Positions 1 through 11,150 of a DNA stretch of 64,000 nucleotides are shown here, one piece after another (the stretch's first letter is position 1; each line of letters starts with the position of its first letter). Source of the stretch: Siphonodentalium dalli. Lineage: Eukaryota > Mollusca > Scaphopoda > Gadilida > Siphonodentaliidae. The notes under the pieces were generated by a model. The model had not been told where the DNA came from, made no database searches, and saw nothing but the letters and a program-made list of their open reading frames with translations. The DNA is taken from positions 83,985,980 through 84,049,979 of the forward strand of contig CP136063.1 in assembly GCA_032622095.1 (NCBI GenBank). Direction: 5' to 3'. Both the position numbers and the translations under genes were made by a program.

Positions 1-1586
1 TGCAGAGATTGTACCAACGAAGAACGGGTGGGAATTTGTATGGCAATTGTCAGCGCATCCGCACACAATCACACTTAAACGTTATGTGCTAGTGTACGGC
101 AAATTACAAATGACAATATATTTACTGTTGTGAGAATTGGCGCTGTCGCCTTCCAGAAAGAAACAACTTTGTAGCTCAGAATTCGACACATATTGTGTTT
201 TTGTTATAAATGTCAACAAACGAGATAAATACGATTGACTCCTCTGCATTTAAAGGCACGTGAGGCCTTAGTTGTCGAAAATATTCATATTTGTTCCAAT
301 CACCGTAAACAGAAAAACATTAAAACGCATACAGTTTCGTTCATATATACCATGACCATCGCGTAAACAGCATGTTATCATAAAGACCTACTATGTTTTA
401 CCTAAGCAAGAGCCTGGTTGTGTTACAGAAGACAGCAGAATGCTACTGGCTAATCACACACAAATGGCATAAACGCTCTTTATTAGTTCCATATCAGGAA
501 TTGACCAACAAAGAACGCTCTTTATGTTTACCATCATAATATAAACAAACACCAGAAAAGTAACTTTTTAAGCCTTGTTTACATAACAATGGTCAAACAT
601 ATGACAATAACATACTGTTTATGTCATATTTCTTATTTGTATACGGACAAAGTCTGTCTATATTTTGATGTTCTTTCTGTTTGTGGCGGGTTTTGACTGG
701 TGGAAATATTTTCACAGGATACCCACCGCCAAGGCCAACCGTATCTTTAAGATGAACTAACTTGTAATCCGATTCACTGGTAGTTATTCGCTACAATGAA
801 TTATGCTGAAACGAAGTCAGGCCAGGGTTTTTGAGGCGATCAATTGCTACAGCTTAACTTGAAATTTAGTTGATATCTATAATATACAAAATGGGTTAGG
901 GCAATTTTTTTTATTAAGCTCATCATTGATGCTCCAGCTCCCCGTAACTCCTATAAAATTTCTTTTGCTTCATATTATGGATTCTGATCAATGAATATAT
1001 GCACCAAGATCAATACAATATTTTGGTTTATATTTGCTCAATTAATGAAAAATATTGTTTTTTCTTCTCCAATAAATTTAGTTGTGATCATTTGTGAGAA
1101 TGAAAAATATTCATCCATAAATAAATAACCATCTATGTAAATATTTTATTCTATAAAGACATATTATCATCGTTCCTGGAATATTGTCACCACCTGTTTG
1201 TGTGAACTTATTCCGTGGCGGTTAATTCGTACATGAATAAAATATAGCCTATGGTTCTATATTATGACATCAATGAGGCCAAAAATAAATACTCCAGACA
1301 TAATACTAATGATAACAAACTTGCTATTATATTTTGGACAATCGAAAAATATTTGAAGATGAGAACGGCCAAAAGGAGAGTATTACGAACACAAACAACT
1401 CAACGCAACCCATGGGAAGAATTTTGAATTGTCAAGATTCTCGTGGACAATGACATCACACAGCTTCCCTAGAAATGGACGATATTCTTTAGGTATTTAG
1501 CTTGGCTTTGTTACGTCGCACACCTAGAGCTAGGTACAACACCCGAGGATATATACAAGTTCACCCATACCTGGTAATATAAGTCG
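1..1586. other. AT-rich stretch, no gene recognised
   Basis: I see no convincing exon, RNA gene or structured repeat here. Short open frames lack splice context and recognisable motifs. Confidence 0.5.
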
Positions 1587-1716
1587 CAGTGTATCCAGTT
1601 GTCTTGTACAGCGTGGTACCAGGCGATGTGTTCCAATACCACCCAACGCGAAGTGGAGGGTGGTATTGGTCCCATCGAGTCTGTTACCACTTTATACCAG
1701 ACGATTGGATACACTG
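1587..1716. repeat. Foldback (imperfect 58-bp inverted repeat)
   Basis: The stretch starts with CAGTGTATCCAGTTGTC and ends with its near reverse complement (GACGATTGGATACACTG). The centre is the inverted pair CCAATACCACCC / GGGTGGTATTGG around a loop of about 10 bases. The two arms pair over roughly 58 bases with scattered mismatches. This fits a small foldback or MITE. I found no second copy and no clear target-site duplication. Open frames on both strands here are by-products of the palindrome. Confidence 0.6.
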
Positions 1717-1739
1717 TAACGTATTTATCATGTCAATAA

Positions 1740-2120
1740 TTTTATCTGACATAGTGCAGCGGCCAAACGCCAAAAGTGTACCCCTACCCACGGTAGAACA
1801 AGCCTAACCCATAAAACATTGTTGGTGTTAACATTACTACACCATACCATACATCTACTTGAGAGGAAGAAACTGTAGGTTTATTTGGATTTTCCTGCTA
1901 TTTGGAACCGAAACATTTATTTTTTGCTGTTTTCTCTAAATATTATCATTCAAACGGATATAAAAATAATGCAAAGATATTTAATCCATACGGTGTGGTA
2001 GTTATCAGAAAACCATATGCAGGGATAAGTTAACAGAAATAATGAATGGTTTACGAGATACAAACATGTTTTTTTTCTTCTAAAAATTACATATTTTTAT
2101 AACAACTTTACAACATTTTC
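1740..2120 (+). repeat. Dispersed repeat family R1, copy A
   Basis: The left part has GCAGCGGCCAAA followed by CCTACCCACGGTAGAACAAG. The right part has a stretch rich in CGAAACATTTATTTTTTGC and then AATCCATACGGTGTGGTAGT. The same order of blocks occurs at 24005-24900 (+), reversed at 12150-12690, and in part at 4420-4900. Copies are diverged, so this is an old non-autonomous element or the non-coding end of one. Confidence 0.55.
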
Positions 2121-2222
2121 TAATTGATCTTAATGGGACCCAATATTAGTCTAGGCAAATATGGATATGGAGAGGGAATTTATGGGACCCACATTTTTGG
2201 TTAGCATAAACGTTAAATTTTC

Positions 2223-2408
2223 ATGATCCGTTTGTTGGATAAGTCAGATTGGCGGACGTTTTTCACACCAGGAGGTTTTCTTGAGATAATCGATGGAAAA
2301 ATCGGTCATTTATTTGATAGCACCGAAATAGCTGACGGACAGTATTCGCAAATGTTGGGTGAAGAAATATATAATTTTTTGATATCAGAGAATTGGGTGA
2401 TAACCAGA
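2223..2408 (+). CDS. Unrecognised gene, candidate first coding exon (62 codons)
   Basis: An ATG at 2223 opens a 62-codon frame that ends exactly at a good donor (AGA|GTAAGT at 2409). The peptide begins MIRLLDKSDWRTFF and continues with balanced, non-repetitive composition, including a DSTEIADGQYSQMLGEE stretch. The donor leaves phase 0, which matches the phase of the candidate exon starting at 2936. I do not recognise the family. A weak resemblance of the SDWRTFF region to N termini of some TBC-domain proteins is not enough for a call. It could be a captured fragment inside the surrounding repeats, or the start could be an internal methionine with an upstream exon not seen. Confidence 0.4.
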
Positions 2409-2935
2409 GTAAGTATATAAATGTCAATACTAAATATGTGATATATAGTTACGACGTCAGATGACGCCAAATGTGTGTTTGGTCAGGAAAAATATTACGA
2501 TTCACACAAACAGGTGTCTTTCGTTTCCTATAAAAGCTACTGTAATATAGATATATCAATTGTTGTTATACTATGCGATAATATAGTCAATTACCAGTAT
2601 TTTGACGTATCAAATGCCACAAATGAGCATGGATATAATTCTCACCGGTAGAAATATTAACCCTCCCCCAAAGCGAAAACGCGACCTGGCTGTAACAGGA
2701 CGCACTTTTGCGTGGCGTTATGGAATAACTACTACGTCGACCAGTGGTAAATTTAAGGATTGTTCTGAAATATCTTAGTAGCTAATATTCTACATCCTGT
2801 TGGGATATTATTAGATATTTTGACCAACAAGATAGGCTGGAACTAGAACTCGTTTTGCGGTGCGGGGGGATCGGTGGATCGTTAGGTTTGTCAGCGCATG
2901 TCACAATTTGATGGTCACGACATGTTCTGCTACAG

Positions 2936-3193
2936 TTGAAGCGAGCTAACTTCGTTGCTCGCGTGTGGCGCCTATCTTGTACGCCTATCATCGGAGCGCC
3001 AGATCCCCAAGATCACGGATGGGCGGAAGGGTATGAAATTGAGTGGACCAAAACTCCTTTCCCGGAAGATGTTGCGGAAATTTTGATTGAGGGGAATGTG
3101 CGGTCAGGAACAAGCGATGGCGATGAATTTTCTGATTCAGATAGCGATGACGACTATTTTCTGATTCAGATAGCGATGACGACTATTTTCTGA
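2936..3193 (+). pseudogene. Unrecognised gene, candidate second exon with an acidic tail broken by a minisatellite
   Basis: An acceptor (CTGCTACAG at 2927-2935) precedes an open frame in phase 0, matching the donor at 2408. The exon encodes a mixed segment (LKRANFVARVWRLSCTP, then WAEGYEIEWTKTPFPEDV) and then an Asp/Ser-rich acidic tract (DEFSDSDSDDDYF). At the tract a 29-bp unit is repeated six times. Since 29 is not a multiple of three, the five extra copies shift the frame, and translation stops at 3191-3193 after LIQIAMTTIF. The sequence after the repeat, read in the frame one unit would give, stays open and acidic (SSSSEDETLFINDES) to a TAA at about 3400 overlapping an AATAAA signal. I infer an original protein of about 160 residues now truncated or altered. 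Function unknown. Confidence 0.42.
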
Positions 3194-3307
3194 TTCAGAT
3201 AGCGATGACGACTATTTTCTGATTCAGATAGCGATGACGACTATTTTCTGATTCAGATAGCGATGACGACTATTTTCTGATTCAGATAGCGATGACGACT
3301 ATTTTTT
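3131..3307 (+). repeat. 29-bp minisatellite, six copies
   Basis: The unit contains GATTCAGATAGCGATGACGA and recurs with G of GATTCAG at 3134, 3163, 3192, 3221, 3250 and 3279. The copies look identical, so the expansion is recent or homogenised. It lies inside the acidic coding tract and breaks its frame. Confidence 0.93.
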
Positions 3308-3400
3308 TGTATCCAGTTCGAGCGAAGATGAGACGCTCTTCATTAATGATGAGTCTGCAGATTGTGAAATGGATGTATCTGATGGATGTAATAAATAAGT
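3308..3400 (+). pseudogene. Displaced C-terminal coding tail of the unrecognised gene
   Basis: Read in the frame of the last minisatellite copy, this stretch encodes an acidic Ser/Glu/Asp-rich tail ending in a stop, with AATAAA overlapping the last codons. It is out of frame with the upstream exon because of the repeat. This continuity is the main reason to think a single-copy ancestor was intact. Confidence 0.38.
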
Positions 3401-4419
3401 AAAATGAGAATGGGGGGGACGTCTGACCTGTGGAAACTGTGAAAAAATAAATCGCATATTGCCATGCATGCATGTTACGCGAAAAAGTGGGGTTCCATGA
3501 TATTGAGTATGCTAACGATGGTTTTATCGCCAACTCGTCGATCCCAGCCAACTTACTTTCAATTTTTATAGACATAAACTCTATTTGTTATGAAAAACTA
3601 TGAATTTTGCCGATAAATTTTAATTTTCCCGAACATTTCTAATTTTCAGGCTAAAATTATTAGATATTGAGCCACATTACAGTCGCACAGTAGGTTTTAA
3701 CATATCCAACACTTGAATAATCAGTTGCTATATTCCTATGTTGAACTTAGAGTTATCGTCGTTGTGAATACTATACAGCTTGAAATTAATAAAATAGCCC
3801 CGCTTTATCAATCGACTGTAGATGCAGTTTAGGGGAGGGTTAATTTTGTGTATGCCGGAGTAAGGTATTGTCTCATTATACTTAGTTGTGTATACATATA
3901 TGCGGAGAACTCACCATAGTTGCCATAACATCATCACATGTGTTGCACTATACTGTTTTTATGATGATTGAAACGATCAAATTTGCGTGAAACGTCAGCA
4001 CATTTCCAGCTTCGACGTCGTTAGAGCCAAGTGACGTCACGTAAATAACATGTTCAATGCCAACAAATCAATAAATATTCTGATGAATATCCCGGAAGTC
4101 ATATTACAATCACGTTTTAGGAATAAGTGTGCTAATTTATTTCGAAAGCAACTCGTTTTTACTGTGGTGACTTAGAAAACAACTGAGAATTAGAGAAACT
4201 GAGAATTAGAGCATGGGTAGTGTCAGAAACAATATCATAATTTGAAAAGTCCGCCTATCTGTGTATATCCAACATCCGGAATAAGTTAGAGGGATATCAA
4301 TTCTAACCAAACATAAGGGTCACATAAATTCCCTCTCCACATATGTCCATTTTTGCCTGGCCTATATGAATTGTGTACTGCAAGATAGGCCCAGGTACCG
4401 TTTAATTTATTACAGATTT
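3401..4419. other. No feature recognised
   Basis: AT-rich DNA with no exon-like frame, RNA gene or clear repeat that I can support. Confidence 0.5.
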
Positions 4420-4900
4420 TCAGGCTTCCAGACAGTCAGTTACAACAACATCTTTTATTGATAGCAGGTAATTATGCACGCATTAACATCGATTTTGTAG
4501 TACTAAAATATTTGTTATAAACAACACATAACAAAATATATAATTCATATGGCTCAGTAGTTATCCGAACATCACATGTAGAAAGAATTCTACACATATT
4601 TTGAACAGTTTCTGAGATATTGGAATTAAGCTGCGGTTTCCCCGAACAAGTTTTGGTCGAAACAAAAATACATTTTTATGATAACACACTTTTTAAAGTG
4701 ATTCAAATTGGACCAAATCATTATTCGAATGATGAAAACCGGATCCGTAGACACCGGGAGCGTGGTTAAAGATATCCTCATGCTTCCAAACCCCCAACTA
4801 CAACAACATATTGTATTTAACATGTAAAGTTTTATATTAATATATACATGTATATAGCGACTATGTGGAACTGAAGTGTTTGTTACACGACACATAATAT
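4420..4900 (+). repeat. Dispersed repeat family R1, copy D (left part)
   Basis: It shares with copy C at 24480-24850 the ordered blocks CATATG..AGTAGTTAT, TTTTGGTCGAAAC or its variant, the GGCTTCCAAACCC block followed by TACAACAAC, and a GAACTGAA block followed by TTGTT. The match stops near 4900 and resumes at about 10942, so a block of about 6 kb seems to have inserted into this copy. Confidence 0.5.
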
Positions 4901-4919
4901 AGCCCCTATAAAAAGCACA

Positions 4920-5240
4920 CTGGTAAAAAAAAATTGGTTTACCAGGCTCTACTATAATAAAGTCGGGGTTACAATGATATACTCTGGTAAAAGCCATGTA
5001 ATAACCCATGTAAAATGGACATACCCTTGTAAGTTCCAAGTAAATCGTGGTAAAAGTCAAGTTAACAATGATAAACTCTAGTAAAAGCCTTATACATCCA
5101 TGTAAAAATCATAGCCATGTAAATTCCATGCAAGTAAAGGCACGATGTACCACACTTCACTCTCGTAAAATGCTGGTAAAACCCATGTAAATCAGAATAT
5201 ACTGTAGTAACTCAATTCTTCCGGGGTAAACGCTATTTAA
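4920..5240 (+). repeat. Degenerate GGTAAAA / CCATGTAA subterminal repeats
   Basis: Words such as TGGTAAAAGCCATGTAA, CTAGTAAAAGCC and GGTAAAACCCATGTAA recur every 25-40 bases with substitutions. Such subterminal arrays are common in hAT-like and other DNA transposons. Here they support the composite block having its own left end. Confidence 0.5.
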
Positions 5241-5718
5241 AACGCTCTTTAAATGTTTGTAATATTTTTTAATTTATGATTACATCCGTTATTTAGTCAA
5301 TATAGATATCTTCGAGAGAAAAAGACGCTTTAAAAGACGCTTTACTTCAAAATTCGTCAGTTAATTCAAAACGTGGCGCTATGCAACCATGGTCATTTTT
5401 ATATGGGTTGGTTCCAGTCAGTTTTGTTAATAACTGAGTTCTACATTCCCTAGTATTAATGTTATGTGGCAGCTAATAACGCATATCCTTTTATTTCGAA
5501 TTAGGTGCATGAGGTAATGCCATACAATGATGTGCAAGTTATATAAGGGGAATGATGAATCTTAGTTCTATTTCTAGACTAAAATCTGGTTTATTGTCCT
5601 TGTAGCAGTTCATGCTTACACTACCGATCCCACAAAACGTATATCAACCAGGGTCAAGAATGTTGGCGGGTTGGGTTTTTGTATATTTAAATCCAAAACG
5701 GAAACAACTCTGCAAGGT

Positions 5719-5826
5719 GTCCAACCATTCTCAATATTGCTCAATATTGGGAAGAGAATTTCATCACCCATTGTCCAACCATTCTCAATATTGCTCAATA
5801 TTGGGAAGAGAATTTCATCACCCATT
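5719..5826 (+). repeat. 54-bp tandem duplication (two copies)
   Basis: A 54-base unit beginning GTCCAACCATTCTCAATATT is present twice in a row with no visible difference. It lies just upstream of LINE ORF1, where promoter-like 5' UTR repeats can occur, but no promoter function can be shown from sequence. Confidence 0.9.
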
Positions 5827-5897
5827 GTCGTGATACGAAATATGTATACTTATTTCTAATTTATTTACTGGACGTGGTCATCGGAGATATTGGCAAG

Positions 5898-7983
5898 ATG
5901 GCAACCAGCGATTTAAAGGGAGATAAAGAAGACTTCGGGAATATAGACAGGGACGTCGAAACGAACAATAACCAAGAAGTGAGGGGATATTCATTAAATA
6001 CAGACAAAGTGGTAAAGAAAAAACAAGAAGGAATGGTTGGACATTTTGAAAATGTCGAGGTTAAAAATAAGGGAAGATGCATAACATTTGAAATGGATAC
6101 GATGAGATTTGAATCATACAGGAAAGGACTCGCAGCTAAATATTGGGACGATGGTAAGTCAAAAGAAAAGAACGGCGCTGTATGGCGAATAGTTTGTGAC
6201 AATCAAAATGTTGAAATGGAGGACATATTGAATGTACCGACAAGAACCAAATCGTGTAAAGTTATCATACATGCATTTAGAACCCAGAATAAAATCATGC
6301 TGCAGGTACACATAAACAAAATATTACATGGTGGTTGACAAATATGCTTCCCGACATTTATCAACTAGGCTTCAATGTGGATATTGGAAATATTGCGGAT
6401 GTTCTTAGTGAAGTATTTGTCAAAGGAAAATGTCCGGTCTTTAGAGGAAATAGCAACGTGCATGCTAAAACTTGTGTTCCATTTATTCATGACACGGGTA
6501 GAAAACATCTGCAACCTATTGAAAGGGATCCAAATAAAACTGTAACATTCAATACCCCAAAACGTTCTATGGGACCCATTATATTTGGACTGAAGAAAAA
6601 AGTCAGCAGTGTCACAAAAGGCGACTACATTTCAACGCGACACTGAAGTCGTCCGTAGATGAATTGCAGATCACAATTGAAGAAAACAAACTTGATCAGA
6701 GAGAGGAACACGAATATACGAATGATGCAATAGCGGACATTAACAACCTTCTCATCCAGCAAGCCGAAGAATTCAAAAATAAAATTTCGGAACTAGAAAG
6801 TGACATTGATGGGTTGAAAACGGAAAACATAAAACTGAATACAATGGTCACCAGTGTGAAGGATCAATTGTCGGAAAAGATCGATGTTCAAATTAAACCT
6901 CTTATTGGAGGAGACGATTCATCTACTTCAATGCATGAAACTGGTGGCTCTTGGGGCGACGAATTAAAATCTGACACGGCAACATCGCGGGAAATCGAAA
7001 ATTGTTTAAATTGTATTTCTGATATCCAAATTACTACATCAAACAGATTCGGTTGCTTTGAGGATCACAATCTATCATTGCAGTCAATTCCATTTGAAAA
7101 CGGGGAAGAAAAAGAAGAAATGTGCAAGTACGAAAATGGAAACGATGTCGACACCGAACCAGAGCAAGTGGTCAGTGAAACTTCAGCGCATTTGATTCTC
7201 GGAGATTCTGTTATAAGGAACCTAATCCCTCATAAGCTGTCTGTTAGGAACGAGGAAGTACAATGTGTTGTTAGACCCGGCCAAAGGTTGAAAGGTCTTC
7301 TGCGGTGGTTGGAGGACGACAACACGACAAGGTACAATAATGTACGTAAAGTTACCATCCATGTCGGAATTAACAGTTGTGGGCATGGTATAGAGACAAG
7401 TGATAAAGAATTGGATGACCTGTGTGCAGAAATAAAGAGAAAACTACCACTAGCAGAGATTTGCTTCTCCTCTGTTCTCCCTACCAAGCATTCCGAATCA
7501 TTTAACCGCATGGTAGAACATACGAATCGAAAGTATCACGATTTATGCTTGCAACGTGGGTATACTTATATTGACAATACAAAGCAATTCGTAAATTCGC
7601 ACAGAGAAGTCCGCAGCGAATTATACCGCGATAACTGGCATCCGAGTATAATTGGAACCAAAGTTCTTGCAAAGAGTATTAAATACTCACATCAGATTCT
7701 TGACAAGGACTGGCAGGATATTCAGATAGTGAGACCACGGGAAAGGCAGAATTACGGCTACCAACGAAGTTTTACACCCAGGCAGCGGAGAATGGTCAGT
7801 CATACGCAACATCAGCAATACGATTCATCATGGCATAGTTACAGGAAACCAAGTTTTGCAGACACTCGAATGGAACATAGATATGGTACACATAACCAAA
7901 GAGACTCACAGTTGTTTTCCTTGCGGAAAGACATTTCTTTCTTGAAGCAGCAGCTGTCGGGATTGATTCGTGTGGTGGCCTAA
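5898..7983 (+). pseudogene. LINE ORF1 with coiled-coil-like segment and SGNH/GDSL esterase-like domain (frameshifted)
   Basis: ORF1 of a non-LTR retrotransposon. It reads in three frames, 5898-6338, about 6320-6646, and about 6594-7983, so it has at least two frameshifts. The last frame has a charged heptad-like stretch near its start (EEFKNKISELESDIDGLK), then an esterase-like domain. GDS is at 7201-7209 (block I serine), HVGINS at 7360-7377 (GxN-like block), and DNWHPS at about 7629-7646 (catalytic Asp-His block). The C terminus is Arg/Gln-rich and basic. Esterase-bearing ORF1 proteins are known in CR1/L2-group LINEs, where ORF1 binds RNA. The retained catalytic-type residues suggest a fairly recent copy. 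The upstream part has no motif I know. Confidence 0.72.
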
Positions 7984-8279
7984 TTGATTTATGCACAAAT
8001 TATTCCCTCTATATTAATATTATATGCTCAGATATGCATTATTCAACAAATCACTTGTTTATTTCAGCTTCCGTTATAAAAAGTGAAATGATATATCACC
8101 GTATAAAATACAGGTGTATGCACGTTTTTGACAGAGACAGTACGTATATAACGTTTAATAATGGCTGCTTATTATCTCCGATGACCCCCGGTTCATACAT
8201 ATTTCCTATTGTGAAAAATCTTTACATTAATGACATATTCAAATCAATCCAATGATGTGACTTTATGTTACACAACATG
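7984..8279 (+). other. LINE inter-ORF spacer
   Basis: About 300 bases between the ORF1 stop and the first endonuclease homology. No separate gene is supported. The true ORF2 start may lie in the 3' part, but stops in frame upstream of the endonuclease prevent a firm choice. Confidence 0.5.
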
Positions 8280-10790
8280 AAATGCACAAGGGCTTGTAAA
8301 CAAAATCGATGACCCCGATTTCCGTAGACTAATAGAACGTTACGATTTCATAACTTTATCTGAGACCTGGCACAACGATTCGACACAAATTAATTTACCT
8401 GGCTATACTTGTAATGACTTATGTAGAAGTTCTCAAGAAAACGAGAGAGGTGGAATCGCATTCTACCATCGGACAAAATACGGAAGATCGGTTAAAAATG
8501 TAACTCATATTGAAGATGTTGCACTGTTTGTCGAATTTGAAGGCGAAATTTTCCATCAAAATTGCAGCGTTGTCTTTGTTTCAATTTATATTCCGCCCCA
8601 ATCATCGACTTACTGGAAAAAGCGAAAAAGTTATGACTTGATTTTTCGAGATGTCGAAATGGAACTTCGAAAATATGGCGGTAGATCAGTAATAATCATG
8701 GGCGGAGATTTTAACTCTCGAACAGGTGGGAGACCGGATTATGTCGAGCAAGATGATGATAAATATATTTCTCTTCCGGATAGTTATGTTTTGGATTGTG
8801 TTAAAGACAGGAACAGTTTAGACAGACATGTAAACTCCTTTGGGATACAACTTCTCAAGTTATGTAAATCCACCTCAATTAGAATGCTTAATGGTCGTAA
8901 ATCTGGTGATTGTTTGGGAAACTACACCTCTTACCATTATAACGGGGCAAGTTTAGTAGATTATATTCTCGTGTCTGAAAGATATCTGTCCGATGTAAGT
9001 TACTTTTGCGTGAAGCAACTTAATGAATACTCTGACCATTGCCAATTAACAATGCACATTAAGCTCAAAGGAAACGTGAATACATTAAATACATGTCAAT
9101 TCAAATATAAATATAGCGAACCGGAAGTTGCCATCAAATGGACATCAGACAGCAATTCAAACGCTTCAGAAGCGATCAATGATCGCGATATTAAAAAAGC
9201 GACTCTTACAATTCAGATTGACTAATTATGAACATAATCGCAACGGAACAGAATGTGCAATTCGGCATTATGAAAATATTTTAACATCTATCAACACTAA
9301 AGCTGCCCAAATTAAAAATAATAAGTTTAAACGACAGCAAAAGAGAAAAGGAAATGGTTTGATGAGGGATGCAAGCAATTAAAACGTGAAATGACAAATG
9401 CGTGTCGTGAAATGAAGCAAAACCCAACCGATGCAACAGATAGGAGTAAATTTTTCTCATCCAAAAAAGCATATAAGAAAGAAACAAAGAACAAATAAAA
9501 AATGTACTTCCAGGGGTTAGCAGAATCACTAGACAAAATGGAGGGTACAGACCCTTCCGAGTATTGGCGATTGATAAAAGAATTTAGAAATAAACGTGAT
9601 GAAACAAATTACTTGCATCCAGACAAAAGTGTGGACTTTTTAAAAAAAATACTCTGCCCAGATAATGTTTCTGCAAATAAGAAAATATATACGAATTACA
9701 AAACAACAAAAATTGATGAAAGTGATATCGAAGCCAGTGAAATAATTAATTGCGTTAAACTACTTAAAAACAGAAAATCACCTGGATATGGAAATTTATC
9801 GAATGAATTGCTTAAAATTGTTGTTCCCGCGACAATAGACGAAGTAGTAAAATTATTTAACCAGGTATTAAACTCTGGTCATTATCCAGACAGCTGGAAT
9901 GTGTCACTCATTAAGACGCTTTATAAAAAGGGAGATTGACAGGACCCAAATAACTATCGACCAATTGCACTCAGTAATGGTCTAGGGAAACTTTTCAACA
10001 AAGTTATAAATAACCGAATAAACGACTATTTAGAAAGTGACAATCAGTTTGGTTTTAGAAAGAATCGGAGTACGATTGACAGCGCTTATGTTTTAAAGAC
10101 TTGTATAAATAAATATAAACAGAAGAAGAATGCTGCATTTATCGATTTTCAAAAAGCTTTCGATTCAGTAGATAGGTCGTTGATGTTTCAAAAGTTGCAT
10201 AGCAATGGTATTCAGGGTAAAATAAATCAAATAATACAGTCCATGTATCAATCCAGTTATATTCAAGTAAAGACGGGTGCAGGAATTGGACCACGGCATC
10301 TGTCCACGATTGGAGTTAAACAAGGATATTCATTGTCGCCTACGCTGTTCAAAATATTCATTGATGACATGAAATGTTCACTTGATATATCCGGCTGCGA
10401 TCCAATATTCCTTAATAATCGTCCGCTCAGTCATCTTTTATTTGCCGACGATTTAGTGTTGTTGTCAGAAACTGAACAAGGTCTACATAATTGTCTTGAA
10501 AAGTTAGAGAAATATACCCAATACAATGGTCTCGTGGTTAATGCAAGTAAATCAAAATGTGTGGTTTTTAGGTCAAAGAGAACTAAACGTGAACCAAGTT
10601 TCAATATAAATGCGAAATCGCTTGAATTAGTTTCAGAGTATCCATATCTCGGGATAAAATTCACATCGACTGGTAGAATGGCAAAATCACAAGAACATAC
10701 AAGCGGGAAAGCCACGAAAGCAATGTTCTTTTTAAACCAGTCTGTTCCTTCAAAGATGAAGCTATCTATTCCAACTAAATGCAAATTATA
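8280..10790 (+). pseudogene. LINE ORF2: APE endonuclease and reverse transcriptase (damaged, 3' truncated)
   Basis: ORF2 of the same LINE. The endonuclease runs from about 8285 (FITLSETW), through GGDFNSRTGG at 8701-8730 and SLVDYILVS, to SDHC at 9031-9042, the pattern of an apurinic-like endonuclease. The reverse transcriptase follows: NYRPIALSNGLGKLF near 9950, QFGFRKNRST, AAFIDFQKAFDS, GVKQGYSLSP, and the catalytic FADD at 10441-10452. Damage is light. Two roughly compensating frameshifts lie near 9195 and 9350, and in-frame stops at 9496 and 9937. Homology ends about 10790, before the usual C-terminal part, 3' UTR and tail. Loss of the 3' end is unusual, because LINEs are normally truncated at the 5' end. 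The clade is probably within the Jockey/CR1/L2 group. Confidence 0.82.
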
Positions 10791-10937
10791 TATATGGTGG
10801 GAACATTTTACGTATAATATGGTGACCATATGTTAGCAGCGTAAAATTACCTGGTTCCAATCACCCTGGTAGAAGAATACCATAGAATACCATGGTGCTT
10901 TACCATGGTATACCAGATTGGTTTTTTTTTATAAGGG
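10791..10937 (+). other. Right end of the composite block, ACCATGG-rich palindromic sequence
   Basis: Contains repeated ACCATAG / ACCATGG words, including CCATGGTGCTTTACCATGG, and ends in the T run and TATAAGGG proposed as the right terminal repeat of the 6-kb block. Confidence 0.4.
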
Positions 10938-10941
10938 AGAC

Positions 10942-11150
10942 TTACATATACAGAACAATGCATTGTTGCTTACATTGTTATTATTAGTGTCCCTCTCAAT
11001 ACACCAACATATTGCTAAAGATGGATATTGTATTTTATATCTCATAATGATTGATTGTTTATTAGCAAAGCCAACAGTTAAGTTGGAACATGCAATAACA
11101 TATATACATAATATACACAAGGCACACATAACATATAAGTCATAAATAAA
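10942..11150 (+). repeat. Dispersed repeat R1, copy D (right part)
   Basis: The start (ACAGAACAATGCATTGTTG, then GTGTCCCT) matches the 3' part of copy C at about 24857-24903. It appears to be the continuation of the sequence interrupted at 4900. Confidence 0.4.

Larger units (their letters stand above)
4901..10937. mobile_element. Composite insertion of about 6 kb with candidate terminal inverted repeats
   Basis: The left edge (CCCCTATAAAAAGCACACTG, then nine A and TTGGTTTACCAG) resembles the reverse complement of the right edge (TATACCAGATTGG, a T run, TATAAGGG). Both flanks match contiguous parts of repeat R1, so the block looks like an insertion. Inside are degenerate GGTAAAA / CCATGTAA repeats on the left, related ACCATGG-rich sequence on the right, and a LINE in the middle. 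I infer a DNA element, with a LINE inserted or captured. The terminal match is imperfect and I see no clean target duplication. Confidence 0.35.

Noticed and set aside
4626-5060. 144-codon minus-strand frame
   Set aside because: It runs across the R1 repeat and the GGTAAAA subterminal repeats of the composite block and has no recognisable domain.
5616-5859. Overlapping frames on both strands across the 54-bp duplication
   Set aside because: They follow from the tandem repeat and its internal AATATTG palindromes; no motif.
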